NCBI GenBank assembly: GCA_947587025.1
Contig: CANPXW010000010.1
Coordinates: 1-43,983 of the forward strand
DNA length: 43,983 nt
Reading direction: 5' to 3'
DNA from: an uncultured Oscillospiraceae bacterium
GTDB lineage: Bacteria; Bacillota; Clostridia; Oscillospirales; Oscillospiraceae
Part shown: one piece after another, positions 8,596 through 16,877 of the stretch
How the letters are laid out: each line of letters opens with the position of its first letter
Position numbering within the stretch: the stretch's first letter is position 1
Made by a program: the position numbers and the translations under genes
Notes under the pieces: model-generated
What the model saw: only the letters and a program-made list of their open reading frames with translations
Told to the model about the DNA's origin: nothing
Database searches by the model: none

Positions 8596-9552
8596 TTATG
8601 ACTGCTTCGCGCCTCTGCGGCGGCGACGGCGGGGGTGGCTCTGCCGCTCGCGGAAGCTGGCGACCATCTCCTCGTCCGCCCGGTACAGCAGCCGGTTGGC
8701 GGTCCAGGTACCGTCCGGGTCGCTGCGCAGCCGGACACGGCAGAGGAACGCGCCGTGCTCGGCGCACTCGGCCAGGGACATATACCGCCGGTCGCCCTGG
8801 CTGACCCAGCGGGTGCGCTCCAAGGGCCTGCGGCAGTCGGGGCACACGGCCTGAGACTGCTCCACCGCCTGCCAGAGCTCCTCCCGCGTGGCGTAGGCGG
8901 GGGAGACGTTGTGTTCGATGGGCGCGGGGCCGCTGCCGCCGGCCTCGGGCACATGGCGGGAGAGCTGCCGGACGAGCGAGTCATAATTGTCCAGCCCTCG
9001 GCGCAGATCCAGCCGGGAGCAGACCAGCGCGGTGTTGTAGGCGTCGCCCAGCGCGTCGTGCGCCACACGCGTCTGCTCGATGCCGAAGTGCTCCATGGCG
9101 GTCTCCAGGGACTTCTGGTTACGGTCCGGGTCCTCGGTGAGCATGTTGTATATGAGCTGCAGATTCACCCACTGGCCCATCCAGTCGATGTCCAGGTCGT
9201 GGATGATGCAGTTCTGCTCCATGATGCCGCTGTCGTCATAGCCCCAGGTCATGAAGGTGCAGTCCGGCCCGCACCAGTCCAGGAACTGCTCCAGAGCCTT
9301 TTTGAAGGGCAGGCCGTGGGCCAGCCTCTCGTTATCGAAGCCGGTGAGCTTTTTCACCTTGTAGTGCATCTTGCGGAACCACACGGGGCTGACGTCGCAC
9401 TGAAATTCCTCGCCGGGTGTCAGATCATCGTTCAGCTTCACGGCGCCGATCTGGATGATCTCGCCCCGCAGATGGATGGGAAGATGGTTGAATACGGAAG
9501 ATCTCGCGCTCATGGCCTGGTTCCACTCCAGGTCGATGATAATGTATGGCAT
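8596..9552 (-). CDS. DEDDh 3'-5' exonuclease with C-terminal zinc-ribbon-like tail
   Basis: A 318-residue protein whose N-terminal half is a DnaQ/KapD-type exonuclease. Metal ligands visible are D7 and E9 in IIDLEWNQ, the Asp in TWGYDDSG (D106/D107), and H165 with D170 in HDALGD, which makes it DEDDh. Such enzymes remove nucleotides from DNA or RNA 3' ends; the substrate here is unknown. KapD of Bacillus, which inhibits sporulation entry, is a related architecture. Unusually, residues 237-271 hold C237-x2-C240, C263, H266 and C271, which could bind zinc, and the C-terminus is very basic (RRRRRRGAKQS). The ATG at 9552 has AGGAAGG upstream. The gene is divergent from ddl, with its own promoter candidate in the shared spacer. 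Confidence 0.85.
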   Translation of the reverse strand: MPYIIIDLEWNQAMSARSSVFNHLPIHLRGEIIQIGAVKLNDDLTPGEEFQCDVSPVWFRKMHYKVKKLTGFDNERLAHGLPFKKALEQFLDWCGPDCTFMTWGYDDSGIMEQNCIIHDLDIDWMGQWVNLQLIYNMLTEDPDRNQKSLETAMEHFGIEQTRVAHDALGDAYNTALVCSRLDLRRGLDNYDSLVRQLSRHVPEAGGSGPAPIEHNVSPAYATREELWQAVEQSQAVCPDCRRPLERTRWVSQGDRRYMSLAECAEHGAFLCRVRLRSDPDGTWTANRLLYRADEEMVASFRERQSHPRRRRRRGAKQS

Positions 9553-9585
9553 ATCCTGTTTCCTTCCTAAGTTTACACTAACTGT

Positions 9586-9614
9586 AGTTTAACATATTTT
9601 TGAAAAAATGACAA
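9586..9614 (-). promoter_or_regulatory. Sigma-A-type promoter for the exonuclease gene
   Basis: Read on the minus strand: TTGTCA (9614-9609), 17-base spacer, TAAACT (9591-9586). It lies back to back with the ddl promoter. Confidence 0.55.
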
Positions 9615-9619
9615 TATAA

Positions 9620-9648
9620 TTGCGCGAATCTCCGGGATATGTTAAAAT
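9620..9648 (+). promoter_or_regulatory. Sigma-A-type promoter for ddl-murF
   Basis: TTGCGC at 9620-9625 (weak -35), 17 bases, TAAAAT at 9643-9648. It is about 30 bases from the start codon at 9684. Its -35 starts six bases from the divergent exonuclease promoter. Confidence 0.5.
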
Positions 9649-9683
9649 GCGTTGATGGAACGCAAAGCAGAGGAGGCGCGATC

Positions 9684-10709
9684 ATGAAGATAGCGGTATT
9701 GTGCGGCGGGCTTTCCAACGAACGGGATGTGTCCCTTTCCGGCGGCGTGGGCATCGCCCGTGCCCTGCGCAGCATCGGCCACCGGGTGGCTCTGGTGGAC
9801 CTGTTCCTTGGATGGACAGAGCCCTTCGATGAGATAGAGGACGTGTTTACGGCGGAGGAACAGAGCGGACATTTTGCCGTGGGGGAGGACGCCCCCGACC
9901 TGGCGGCGGTGCGGGCCATGCGCCCCGGTCAGGGCCTGGTGGGGCCCAATGTGCTCAGGATATGCCAGGCGGCGGACATCGCCTTTCTGGCCCTGCACGG
10001 CGACGAGGGAGAGAACGGCAAGCTGCAGGCATACTTCGACATAAACGGCGTCAAATACACCGGCAGCGGCTATCTGGGCAGCGCTCTTGCCATGGATAAG
10101 GCGCTGTCAAAGATCCTGCTGCGCCAGGCAGGCGTGCCCGTGGCGGACAGCGTGACGGTGCGCCGGGGGGAGGATGCTCCCATGCCCCCGTTCCCCTGTG
10201 TGGTGAAGCCCTGCTCCGGCGGCAGCAGCGTGGGCACCACCATCGTGAACGGTCCCGATGAATACCAGGCGGCGCTGGAGCTGGCCTTCCGGTACGAGGA
10301 CAGCGTGCTGGCCGAGCGCTTCATCGACGGCCGTGAGCTGACCGTGGGCGTGCTGGACGGGGCGGCCATGCCCGTGACGGAGATTATCCCCAAGTCCGGC
10401 TTTTATGATTATAAGAACAAATACCAGCCCGGCATGACCGACGAGCCCTGCCCGGCCCCTATCACGGACGAGCAGACCGCCGCCATCCAGGCTCTGGCGG
10501 AGAAGGTGTATAAGGTCCTGCGCCTGCAGGCATATGGCCGGGTGGACTTCATCATGGGCCGGGACGGCGTGTTCTACTGCCTGGAGGCCAACACCCTGCC
10601 CGGCATGACGCCTACCAGCCTCATCCCCCGGGTGGGCCGGGCCATGGGCATGGACTACGGCGCGCTGTGCCAGTCGCTCATCGACGCGTCCCTGAAGAAG
10701 TACCGCTGA
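9684..10709 (+). CDS. ddl: D-alanine--D-alanine ligase
   Basis: Joins two D-alanines with ATP to make the dipeptide that MurF then adds to the peptidoglycan precursor. The 341-residue length is normal for the ATP-grasp family. Visible motifs: HGDEGENGKLQAYF and YTGSGYLGSALAMDK near the centre, the nucleotide-binding segment CVVKPCSGGSSVGT, RELTVGVL, and the metal/substrate site CLEANTLPGMTPTSLIP near the end. I chose the ATG at 9684 because AGGAGG lies at 9671-9676 and the protein then begins MKIAVLCGG, as the family does. An upstream in-frame start at 9639 would overlap the -10 region. The stop overlaps the murF start by one base (TGATG), so the two wall-synthesis genes are translationally coupled. 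Confidence 0.96.
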   Translation: MKIAVLCGGLSNERDVSLSGGVGIARALRSIGHRVALVDLFLGWTEPFDEIEDVFTAEEQSGHFAVGEDAPDLAAVRAMRPGQGLVGPNVLRICQAADIAFLALHGDEGENGKLQAYFDINGVKYTGSGYLGSALAMDKALSKILLRQAGVPVADSVTVRRGEDAPMPPFPCVVKPCSGGSSVGTTIVNGPDEYQAALELAFRYEDSVLAERFIDGRELTVGVLDGAAMPVTEIIPKSGFYDYKNKYQPGMTDEPCPAPITDEQTAAIQALAEKVYKVLRLQAYGRVDFIMGRDGVFYCLEANTLPGMTPTSLIPRVGRAMGMDYGALCQSLIDASLKKYR

Positions 10710-12067
10710 TGGATACGGTCATGCGCGGATTGACGGCCCAGGTCATACTGGATGTGACCGGAGGCCAGGCCAGCGGTCCGCTCCCGGCGGGGGAGCTGAC
10801 GGCCGTCACGACAGACAGCAGGACCATCGTGCCCGGCTGCCTGTTCGCGGCCATCCCCGGCGAGCGTGTGGATGGCCACGATTATATCGCCCAGGCGGCG
10901 AAAATGGGCGCGCGCTGCGTGCTGTGCCAGCGGTTCGTGGAAGCGGACGTGCCCCAGATAAAGGTCCCGGATACCCAGGCGGCGCTGCGGGCCGCAGCGG
11001 CTTGGTACAGGGGCCGGTTCGACATACCTTTCATCGGCGTGACCGGCTCCGTGGGCAAGACCACCGCCAAGGAGATGATCGCGGCGGTGCTGTCGGCCCG
11101 GTTCGACACCCTGAAGACAGAGAAGAATTTCAACAACGAGCTGGGGGTGCCCATGACCCTGTTCCGGCTCCGGCAGGAGCATGAAGCGGCCGTGGTGGAG
11201 ATGGGCATCTCCGGCTTCGGTGAGATGACCCGGCTGACGGAAATGGTCCGGCCGGACGTTGGCGTATACACGCTCATCGGCGACGCCCACCTGGAGTTTC
11301 TGGGCGACCGGCCCGGTGTGCTGCGGGCCAAGGGAGAGATGGTCGCCGGCATGCCTGAAAACGGCGTCGTCATCGCCAATGGGGACGACGCGCTGCTGCG
11401 GGCGCATGACTTCGGCCGCCGGACCGTGCTGTTCGGCATGGGGGAGAACTGCGCCGTCCGGGCGGAGGACGTATCCGCCGACGGAGAGGACGGGATGCGG
11501 TGCGTCATCGTCTCCGGCGCAAGGCGCATCCCGGTGCGCATCCCCGCCTTCGGGGAGCATATGGTCTACGCCGCCCTGATGGGCGCGGCGGTGGGCCTGC
11601 AGCTGGGTCTTACCGACGAGCAGATCGCCCGGGGCGTGGCGTCCTATGAGACCGTGGGCAGCCGGGGACGGGTGATACGCACCGGCGGCCTCACCATCCT
11701 GGATGACTGTTACAACGCCAATCCCACCAGCGTGGCCAGCTCCCTGGACAGCCTTTCCCATCTGCCTGGACGGCGGGTGGCCATCCTGGGGGACATGCGG
11801 GAGCTGGGAGAGCGCAGCGGGCAGCTGCACCGGCAGACCGGCGCGCTGGCTGCGGAAAAGTGCGCGCTGGTGCTCGCCTGCGGCGGCGAGGCCAAGGCCC
11901 TGGCCGAGGGGGCCGGGGAGGGGGCGCTCTGGTATGCCGATACGGACGGGCTCATCGCCGCTCTGCCCTCGCTTTTGCAGCCGGGGGACGCGGTGCTGGT
12001 CAAGGCCAGTCGGGCCATGGGTTTTGAAAAGGTCACCCAGGCGCTGGAAACGCTGGAATTGCCATAA
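10709..12067 (+). CDS. murF: UDP-MurNAc-tripeptide--D-alanyl-D-alanine ligase
   Basis: The last cytoplasmic amino-acid addition in peptidoglycan precursor synthesis, using the D-Ala-D-Ala made by the preceding gene. The 452-residue length is typical. The N-terminal Mur domain has TTDSRTIVPGCLF. The P-loop is GVTGSVGKTTAKE, followed by NFNNELGVPMTLFRL and EMGISGFGEM. The C-terminal domain shows DDCYNANPTSVASSL and ILGDMRELGERS. The ATG at 10709 overlaps the ddl stop. Upstream in-frame starts would lie inside ddl and are unlikely. No terminator hairpin is visible after the stop, and a new promoter for nfnA lies about 50 bases on. Confidence 0.96.
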   Translation: MDTVMRGLTAQVILDVTGGQASGPLPAGELTAVTTDSRTIVPGCLFAAIPGERVDGHDYIAQAAKMGARCVLCQRFVEADVPQIKVPDTQAALRAAAAWYRGRFDIPFIGVTGSVGKTTAKEMIAAVLSARFDTLKTEKNFNNELGVPMTLFRLRQEHEAAVVEMGISGFGEMTRLTEMVRPDVGVYTLIGDAHLEFLGDRPGVLRAKGEMVAGMPENGVVIANGDDALLRAHDFGRRTVLFGMGENCAVRAEDVSADGEDGMRCVIVSGARRIPVRIPAFGEHMVYAALMGAAVGLQLGLTDEQIARGVASYETVGSRGRVIRTGGLTILDDCYNANPTSVASSLDSLSHLPGRRVAILGDMRELGERSGQLHRQTGALAAEKCALVLACGGEAKALAEGAGEGALWYADTDGLIAALPSLLQPGDAVLVKASRAMGFEKVTQALETLELP

Positions 12068-12113
12068 AATCCACAAAACATCGCAGAAAACCCTTCCATA
12101 ACTGAGCGAAATT

Positions 12114-12122
12114 TGCTATAAT
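12114..12122 (+). promoter_or_regulatory. Extended -10 promoter for nfnAB
   Basis: TGC-TATAAT (TATAAT at 12117-12122) is a perfect -10 with the TGn extension. The -35 region 17 bases upstream (TTCCAT) is poor, as is common for extended -10 promoters. The leader to the ATG at 12164 carries AAGGAG at 12154-12159. Confidence 0.65.
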
Positions 12123-12163
12123 AATAATAACATAGCAAAAAGCAGAGGGGGACAAGGAGCAAT

Positions 12164-13018
12164 ATGTTCAAGATCGTGAGCAAGCGCGCCCTGAACGAGG
12201 CCGGAACGGTCATCGAGTTCGTCATCGAAGCGCCGCTGGTGGCCCGCAAGGCCCGTCCGGGACAGTTCATCATCTTCCGCCTGGATGAGTATGGCGAGCG
12301 CGTGCCGGTGACCATCGCCGCTTCCGACACGGAAAAGGGGACCGTGACCATCATGGTCCAGCCGGTGGGCAAGACCACCAAAATGCTGGCCCTGATGGAG
12401 CAGGGCGACAGCCTGGCGGACTTCGTCGGTCCTCTGGGCCGGCCCACCAACATGGAGGGGCTGAAAAAGGTCTGCGTCGTCGGCGGCGGCGTGGGCAACG
12501 CCATCGCCTATCCGGTGGCCAAGGGCATGCACGACCGGGGCATAGAGGTGGACATGGTAGCGGGCTTCCGCTCCAAGGACATCGTGATCCTGGAGCAGGA
12601 GATGCGCGCCGGGGTGACGAACCTGTACATAACCACCGACGACGGCTCCTACGGCGAGGCAGGGTTCAATGTGGACAAGATGAAGGCCCTGCTGGACGCC
12701 GGGAACCAGTACGACGAGATCATGTGCGTGGGACCCACCCGGATGATGCAGCGGGTGTGCGAGGCCACGAAGGCCTACGGCGTGAAGACCATCGTGTCCA
12801 TGAACCCCATCATGCTGGACGGCACCGGCATGTGCGGCGCCTGCCGGCTGACGGTGGGCGGCCAGACCAAGTTCGCCTGCGTGGACGGCCCGGAGTTCGA
12901 CGGCCATCAGGTGGACTGGGACGGCATCATCAAGCGCAGCGCGTTTTACGCCGAGGAGGAGAAGGCGGCGGAGGAGCACATCTGCCGCATCACGGGAGGA
13001 GTGAGACAGCATGGCTAA
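12164..13018 (+). CDS. nfnA: NADH-dependent ferredoxin:NADP+ oxidoreductase, alpha subunit
   Basis: The small FAD/[2Fe-2S] subunit of NfnAB, which couples ferredoxin, NADH and NADPH by flavin-based electron bifurcation in anaerobes. At 284 residues it shows a ferredoxin-reductase-type FAD domain (RPGQFIIFRLDEYGERVPVTIA), an NAD-binding region starting VCVVGGGVGNAIAYPVAKG, and a C-terminal cluster motif DGTGMCGACRLTVGG...FACVDGPEFDGH with C224, C227 and C239. The same fold occurs in sulfide dehydrogenase and dihydroorotate dehydrogenase electron-transfer subunits, but the overlap with a GltA-like partner fits Nfn best. The stop overlaps the nfnB start by eight bases. Confidence 0.9.
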   Translation: MFKIVSKRALNEAGTVIEFVIEAPLVARKARPGQFIIFRLDEYGERVPVTIAASDTEKGTVTIMVQPVGKTTKMLALMEQGDSLADFVGPLGRPTNMEGLKKVCVVGGGVGNAIAYPVAKGMHDRGIEVDMVAGFRSKDIVILEQEMRAGVTNLYITTDDGSYGEAGFNVDKMKALLDAGNQYDEIMCVGPTRMMQRVCEATKAYGVKTIVSMNPIMLDGTGMCGACRLTVGGQTKFACVDGPEFDGHQVDWDGIIKRSAFYAEEEKAAEEHICRITGGVRQHG

Positions 13019-14405
13019 TATGCGCATGGACAAGAACCTCATGCCGGAGCAGGAGCCTCTGGTACGGAACAAGAACTTTGACGAGGTGGCCCTGGGCTAC
13101 ACCGCCGAGATGGCCGTGGACGAGGCCAAGCGCTGCCTGCACTGCCTGCGGCCGGCCTGCGTGTCTGGCTGCCCGGTGAACGTGCACATCCCGGAGTTCA
13201 TCGCCAAGGTGGCCGAGGGCGACTTTGACGGCGCCTACGCGGTCATCACCTCCACCAACAGCCTGCCGGCCATCTGCGGGCGCGTCTGCCCCCAGGAGAA
13301 CCAGTGCGAGGGCAAGTGCGTGCGGGGCATCAAGGGCGAGCCGGTGGGCATCGGCCGCCTGGAGCGGTTCGTGGCGGACTACCATATGCAGGAGGGCCAC
13401 AAGGACGGTCCCCCCGCAGTGCCGGAGACCAACGGCCACAAGGTGGCGGTGGTGGGCTCCGGCCCGGCCGGCCTGACCTGCGCCGGCGATCTGGCCCGGA
13501 AGGGGTATGAGGTCACGGTTTTCGAGGCCTTCCACAAGGCCGGCGGCGTGCTGGTGTACGGCATCCCCGAGTTCCGTCTGCCCAAGGCCATCGTGGCCCG
13601 TGAGATCGCCAAGCTGGAGCACTTCGGCGTGAAGATCGTCACCGACGCGGTGATAGGCCGTGCCGAGAGCATCGACGAGCTGTTCGAGGAGGGCTACGAG
13701 GCGGTGTTCATCGGCTCCGGCGCGGGCCTGCCCCAGTTTTTGCACATCCCCGGCGAGAACCTGCTGGGCGTGTTCTCCGCCAACGAGATCCTGACCCGCT
13801 CCAACCTGATGAAGGCGTATCTTCCCGAGTACGACACCCCCATCAAGCTGGGCAAAAAGGTGGCCATCGTGGGCGGCGGCAACGTGGCCATGGACGCGGC
13901 CCGCACCGCCAAGCGTCTGGGTGCGGACGAGGTGTACATCATCTACCGCCGCTCCATGGAGGAGCTGCCCGCCCGTAAAGAAGAGGTCCACCACGCCCAG
14001 GCGGAGGAGATCATCTTCAAGCTGCTCAATAACCCCGTGGAGATCGTGGGCGACGAGAACGACCACGTGACGGGCATCAAGGTGATAAAGATGGAGCTGG
14101 GCGAGCCGGACGCTTCCGGACGCCGCCGTCCGGTGGAGGTGCCGGACAGCGAGTACGTCATCGACGTGGACTCGGTCATCATCGCCATCGGCACCAGCCC
14201 CAACCCGCTGATCCTGTCCACCACGCCGGGCCTGGAGGCCACCAAGAAGGGCGGCATCGTGGCGGATGACGCCACGGGCGCCACCAGCCGCGCCGGCGTG
14301 TTCGCCGGGGGCGACGCGGTGACGGGCGCGGCCACGGTCATCAAGGCCATGGGCGCCGGCAAGGTAGCCGCCGCCGGGATAGACCAGTACATCCAGAGCA
14401 AGTGA
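13011..14405 (+). CDS. nfnB: NADH-dependent ferredoxin:NADP+ oxidoreductase, beta subunit (GltA-like)
   Basis: The large subunit, 464 residues, is homologous to the small subunit of glutamate synthase. The N-terminal iron-sulfur region has CLHCLRPACVSGCPVNVHIP and CGRVCPQENQCEGKCVRG, enough cysteines for two [4Fe-4S] clusters. Then come an FAD Rossmann motif VAVVGSGPAGLTCAG, a second dinucleotide motif VAIVGGGNVAMDAARTAKR with IIYRRSMEELPAR, and the FAD-closing motif GVFAGGDAVTGAATV. No large glutamate synthase subunit gene is adjacent, and nfnA overlaps it, so NADPH/ferredoxin balancing is a better call than glutamate synthesis. GGAGGAG precedes the ATG. A strong bidirectional terminator follows. 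Confidence 0.92.
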   Translation: MANMRMDKNLMPEQEPLVRNKNFDEVALGYTAEMAVDEAKRCLHCLRPACVSGCPVNVHIPEFIAKVAEGDFDGAYAVITSTNSLPAICGRVCPQENQCEGKCVRGIKGEPVGIGRLERFVADYHMQEGHKDGPPAVPETNGHKVAVVGSGPAGLTCAGDLARKGYEVTVFEAFHKAGGVLVYGIPEFRLPKAIVAREIAKLEHFGVKIVTDAVIGRAESIDELFEEGYEAVFIGSGAGLPQFLHIPGENLLGVFSANEILTRSNLMKAYLPEYDTPIKLGKKVAIVGGGNVAMDAARTAKRLGADEVYIIYRRSMEELPARKEEVHHAQAEEIIFKLLNNPVEIVGDENDHVTGIKVIKMELGEPDASGRRRPVEVPDSEYVIDVDSVIIAIGTSPNPLILSTTPGLEATKKGGIVADDATGATSRAGVFAGGDAVTGAATVIKAMGAGKVAAAGIDQYIQSK

Positions 14406-14420
14406 CCGCATGAAACGATA

Positions 14421-14455
14421 AAAAGGGTCTGTTTGCATCGCAAACAGACCCTTTT
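14421..14455. terminator. Bidirectional terminator between nfnB and the pantothenate kinase gene
   Basis: A perfect 16-bp inverted repeat, AAAAGGGTCTGTTTGC/GCAAACAGACCCTTTT, with loop ATC. Its A/T ends give a T run on either strand, which suits the convergent genes. Confidence 0.9.
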
Positions 14456-14470
14456 AGCATGTGCGGCGTT

Positions 14471-15253
14471 TTACCGCTTCTGATTCTTTTTCCAGATGAG
14501 CCACAGGCCCCGGTGGATGAGCTCAGCGTCCACGTGGATGTCCTTTCGCCGGCAGTGGGGCACCACCGCCTCGGCCCATGCCCCCGTGGCCACCACCGTC
14601 GCGGACTGGCCCAGCTCCCGTTCGATGCCGTCCAGCAGCCCGTCCAGCATGGCGGCGGAGCCGTAGATGAGCCCGGAGCGCATGCACTCGTCTGTGTTCT
14701 TGCCGATGATGCGTCCGGGGGCCTGGGGCACCACGTTGTGCAGCAGGGAGGCCCGGTTGGTCAGCGCGGCGGTGGAGACCATCACACCCGGCGCGATGAC
14801 GCCGCCGATATAGTGTCCGCCGCCGTCGGTGACGCCGATGCCTATGGCGGTGTCCATGTCCACGGTGACCACCGGCAGGGGATAGCGCTCCTGGGCCGCC
14901 ACCGCCGCTGCCACGAAGTCGCCGCCTAGCTGGGACGGGTCGTCCAGGCGGATGTTGAGCCCGGTCTTCACGCCGGGGCCCACCACCATGGGGTCGATGC
15001 CGGTCAGCAGCTCAAGCGCCTGGCGCAGCGTCAGCGTCAGCTCCGGCACCACAGAGGCCAGGATGCAGCCCTCCAGCGCGCCGCAGTCCACGCCCCGCTG
15101 CTCCAGCAGCAGGCGGGTCAGGGCGGCGTACTCGTCGGCGGTGCGGGTCTTCACGGTGGCCATCTGGCAGGTGAAGCAGCTGACGCCGTCCTCCATGCCC
15201 GCCAGGGTGATGCGGCTGTTTGAAAGGTCTGCGGTCAATATCATTCGTATCAC
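14471..15253 (-). CDS. Type III pantothenate kinase-like protein (divergent motifs)
   Basis: Type III pantothenate kinases phosphorylate pantothenate, the first step of coenzyme A synthesis. At 260 residues, length and overall layout fit CoaX, including GGDFVAAAVAAQERYP, a YIGGVIAPGV loop and GRIIGKNTDECMRSGLIYGSAAMLDGLL. Key motifs depart from the usual pattern. The phosphate loop is ADLSNSR where DxGNT is expected. The middle loop is DMDTAIG where DFGTATT is usual, and GADR is GGDF. The aspartates and the Asn of the first loop remain. It may be a working but divergent CoaX or a paralogue with another role. The GTG at 15253 has AGGAG six bases upstream; the ATG at 15244 (MILTADL) is also possible. 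It lies 36 bases after the spoVB-like gene and probably shares its transcript. Confidence 0.78.
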   Translation of the reverse strand: MIRMILTADLSNSRITLAGMEDGVSCFTCQMATVKTRTADEYAALTRLLLEQRGVDCGALEGCILASVVPELTLTLRQALELLTGIDPMVVGPGVKTGLNIRLDDPSQLGGDFVAAAVAAQERYPLPVVTVDMDTAIGIGVTDGGGHYIGGVIAPGVMVSTAALTNRASLLHNVVPQAPGRIIGKNTDECMRSGLIYGSAAMLDGLLDGIERELGQSATVVATGAWAEAVVPHCRRKDIHVDAELIHRGLWLIWKKNQKR

Positions 15254-15289
15254 TTCCCGCTCCTAGCTTACCAGATTGCGCGGGCCATG

Positions 15290-16780
15290 TCAAAGGCTTT
15301 TCCGCACGGCCAGGCAGTACAGCCCCAGCCCGCCGGCCAGGGACAGGACCAGCGCGGCGGCGCTCTCCCCGGCGCCGGTATATGCGCCCAGCGCCCTGGC
15401 CGCCAGGCCGCACAGCGCCGCCGCAGCCGCCGTATAGAGCGTCCTGCGCGGCGGCAGACGAAAGCGGGCCGTCCGCCGCAGCCGCCAGATGCTGAGGGCG
15501 AAGTTGAATACCTCCGTAAAACAGATGACGAATATGTAGGCGTTCAGTCCCCACTTTGGCAGCAGCAGCCACACCAGCAGAGCGGACAGACCCACGTCCG
15601 CGATGTTCACGTACATGCAGAACATCATGTCTCCCAGGCCCTTCAGGCAGCCGTCCGTGGCCATGTCCATGTACATCACCGGCACGATGAGGGCGAACAG
15701 CCGGATGTACTGTCCGGCCTGCTCCGAGGCGTACAGCGCCATGCCCAGCCAGTCTCCCAGCGCCAGCATGAGGCTGGCTGTGACGGCGCAGAAGACGAAG
15801 CTCTTGTACAGCACCTCGCCGGTCACACGGCGGATGCCGGCGTCGTCGCCGCGCATCTGCTTTTCCGTCAGCTTGGGCACGATCAGCTCCGCCACCGCCA
15901 TCATCAGGCAGGAGGGGAACAGCACCACCGGCAGGGCCATGCCCTGTATCACGCCGTAGCCGGCCAAGGCGCTGTCCGCCGTCAGGCCGGAGGCCCGCAA
16001 GCCCCGGGGCACCAGCAGGTGCTGCAAGGTGGAAAGGCCGCTTCTGGCATAGGAAGCCGCCGCCAGGGGCAGGGCGATGGACAGCATGCGCCCGGCCATG
16101 CCCGGCAGAGGCGCAGCGGACTTTGGCCGGACGATGCCGTGACGGCGGCGGTCGCCGGCGTAGGCCAGAGCCAGCGCTGCCAGGCCCAGACCGTCGCCGA
16201 TGAGGCTGCCGCCGGTGATGACCGCCACGGCAGTCTCCAGATCCCCTGCGGGGACGAGCAGCAGCATGGAGGCGGTGAGGGCGATGGTGACCAGCTGCTG
16301 GCAGACGGATACGCACACGCCCTTCCACACCCGTCCTACGGCGGTGAAGTAGCCGTGCATCACCGAGTCGACGCCGGTCAGGGGCATGGTCAGGGCCAGC
16401 AGCATCAGGGGCCGGACGGTGCGGGCGTCCTCCAGCCAGAGAAAACCCAGCGGCTGGGCGGTGAGCAGCAGGATAAGCCCGGCCGCCGTGCCGAAGAACA
16501 GCCCGTACACCATGCAGTCGCCCAGCGCCTGGGCCGCGCCCTGGGGCCGGCCAAGACCGTTCTCCTCCGACGTCAGGCGGGTGACGGCGTAGCGGCTGCC
16601 GGACACGGCCACCGTGACGGCCAGGGCGTTGACGCTCATCACCAGCTGAAAAAGCCCAATGCCCGCCTCGCCGATGCGGCTGACCAGCCATACCTGCCAG
16701 ACCATGCCCACGAAGCGCATGGCCAGGCCCGATGCGGTGAGCAGCGCGGTGTTGAAAGCGAGAGTCTTATCCCGGAGCAA
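15290..16780 (-). CDS. SpoVB-like lipid/oligosaccharide flippase (MATE/MVF superfamily)
   Basis: A 496-residue polytopic membrane protein with about 12-14 hydrophobic segments. The N-terminus is LLRDKTLAFNTALLTASGLAMR, typical of the SpoVB/polysaccharide flippase group. SpoVB-type proteins are thought to move lipid-linked precursors across the mother-cell membrane during spore cortex synthesis. I chose TTG at 16780 because a perfect AGGAGG lies seven bases upstream and the protein then starts at the conserved DKT segment. The longer frame to 16852 would run through both promoters in the divergent spacer. A sigma-E-like promoter candidate (16867-16839) precedes it, as expected for spoVB. A general MATE-family transporter is the alternative. 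Confidence 0.85.
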   Translation of the reverse strand: MLRDKTLAFNTALLTASGLAMRFVGMVWQVWLVSRIGEAGIGLFQLVMSVNALAVTVAVSGSRYAVTRLTSEENGLGRPQGAAQALGDCMVYGLFFGTAAGLILLLTAQPLGFLWLEDARTVRPLMLLALTMPLTGVDSVMHGYFTAVGRVWKGVCVSVCQQLVTIALTASMLLLVPAGDLETAVAVITGGSLIGDGLGLAALALAYAGDRRRHGIVRPKSAAPLPGMAGRMLSIALPLAAASYARSGLSTLQHLLVPRGLRASGLTADSALAGYGVIQGMALPVVLFPSCLMMAVAELIVPKLTEKQMRGDDAGIRRVTGEVLYKSFVFCAVTASLMLALGDWLGMALYASEQAGQYIRLFALIVPVMYMDMATDGCLKGLGDMMFCMYVNIADVGLSALLVWLLLPKWGLNAYIFVICFTEVFNFALSIWRLRRTARFRLPPRRTLYTAAAAALCGLAARALGAYTGAGESAAALVLSLAGGLGLYCLAVRKSL

Positions 16781-16808
16781 GCGATGACCTCCTGTCCGCA
16801 AGGCGGCC

Positions 16809-16837
16809 TTGCGAAAACTACCCGGAACGGGTATAAT
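16809..16837 (+). promoter_or_regulatory. Sigma-A-type promoter for ispDF
   Basis: TTGCGA at 16809-16814, 17 bases, perfect TATAAT at 16832-16837. It overlaps, on the other strand, the start region predicted for the spoVB-like gene. Confidence 0.75.
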
Positions 16838-16838
16838 C

Positions 16839-16867
16839 ACTATATGGAGCAAATCATTTTGTTATGT
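16839..16867 (-). promoter_or_regulatory. Sigma-E-like promoter candidate for the spoVB-like gene
   Basis: On the minus strand: ACATAAC (16867-16861), 14 bases, CATATAGT (16846-16839). Spacing and both CATA cores are identical to the elements before sipL and yunB in this window. Its -10 abuts the ispD -10. Confidence 0.5.
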
Positions 16868-16877
16868 TGAGGCGGAT

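Noticed and set aside
13011-14405. Glutamate synthase small subunit (gltD/gltA)
   Set aside because: No large subunit gene is adjacent, and the overlap with an NfnA-type subunit favours NfnB.
14459-14929. Plus-strand ORF of 156 codons
   Set aside because: Antisense to the pantothenate kinase gene, no ribosome site, His/Gly/Val-rich shadow composition.
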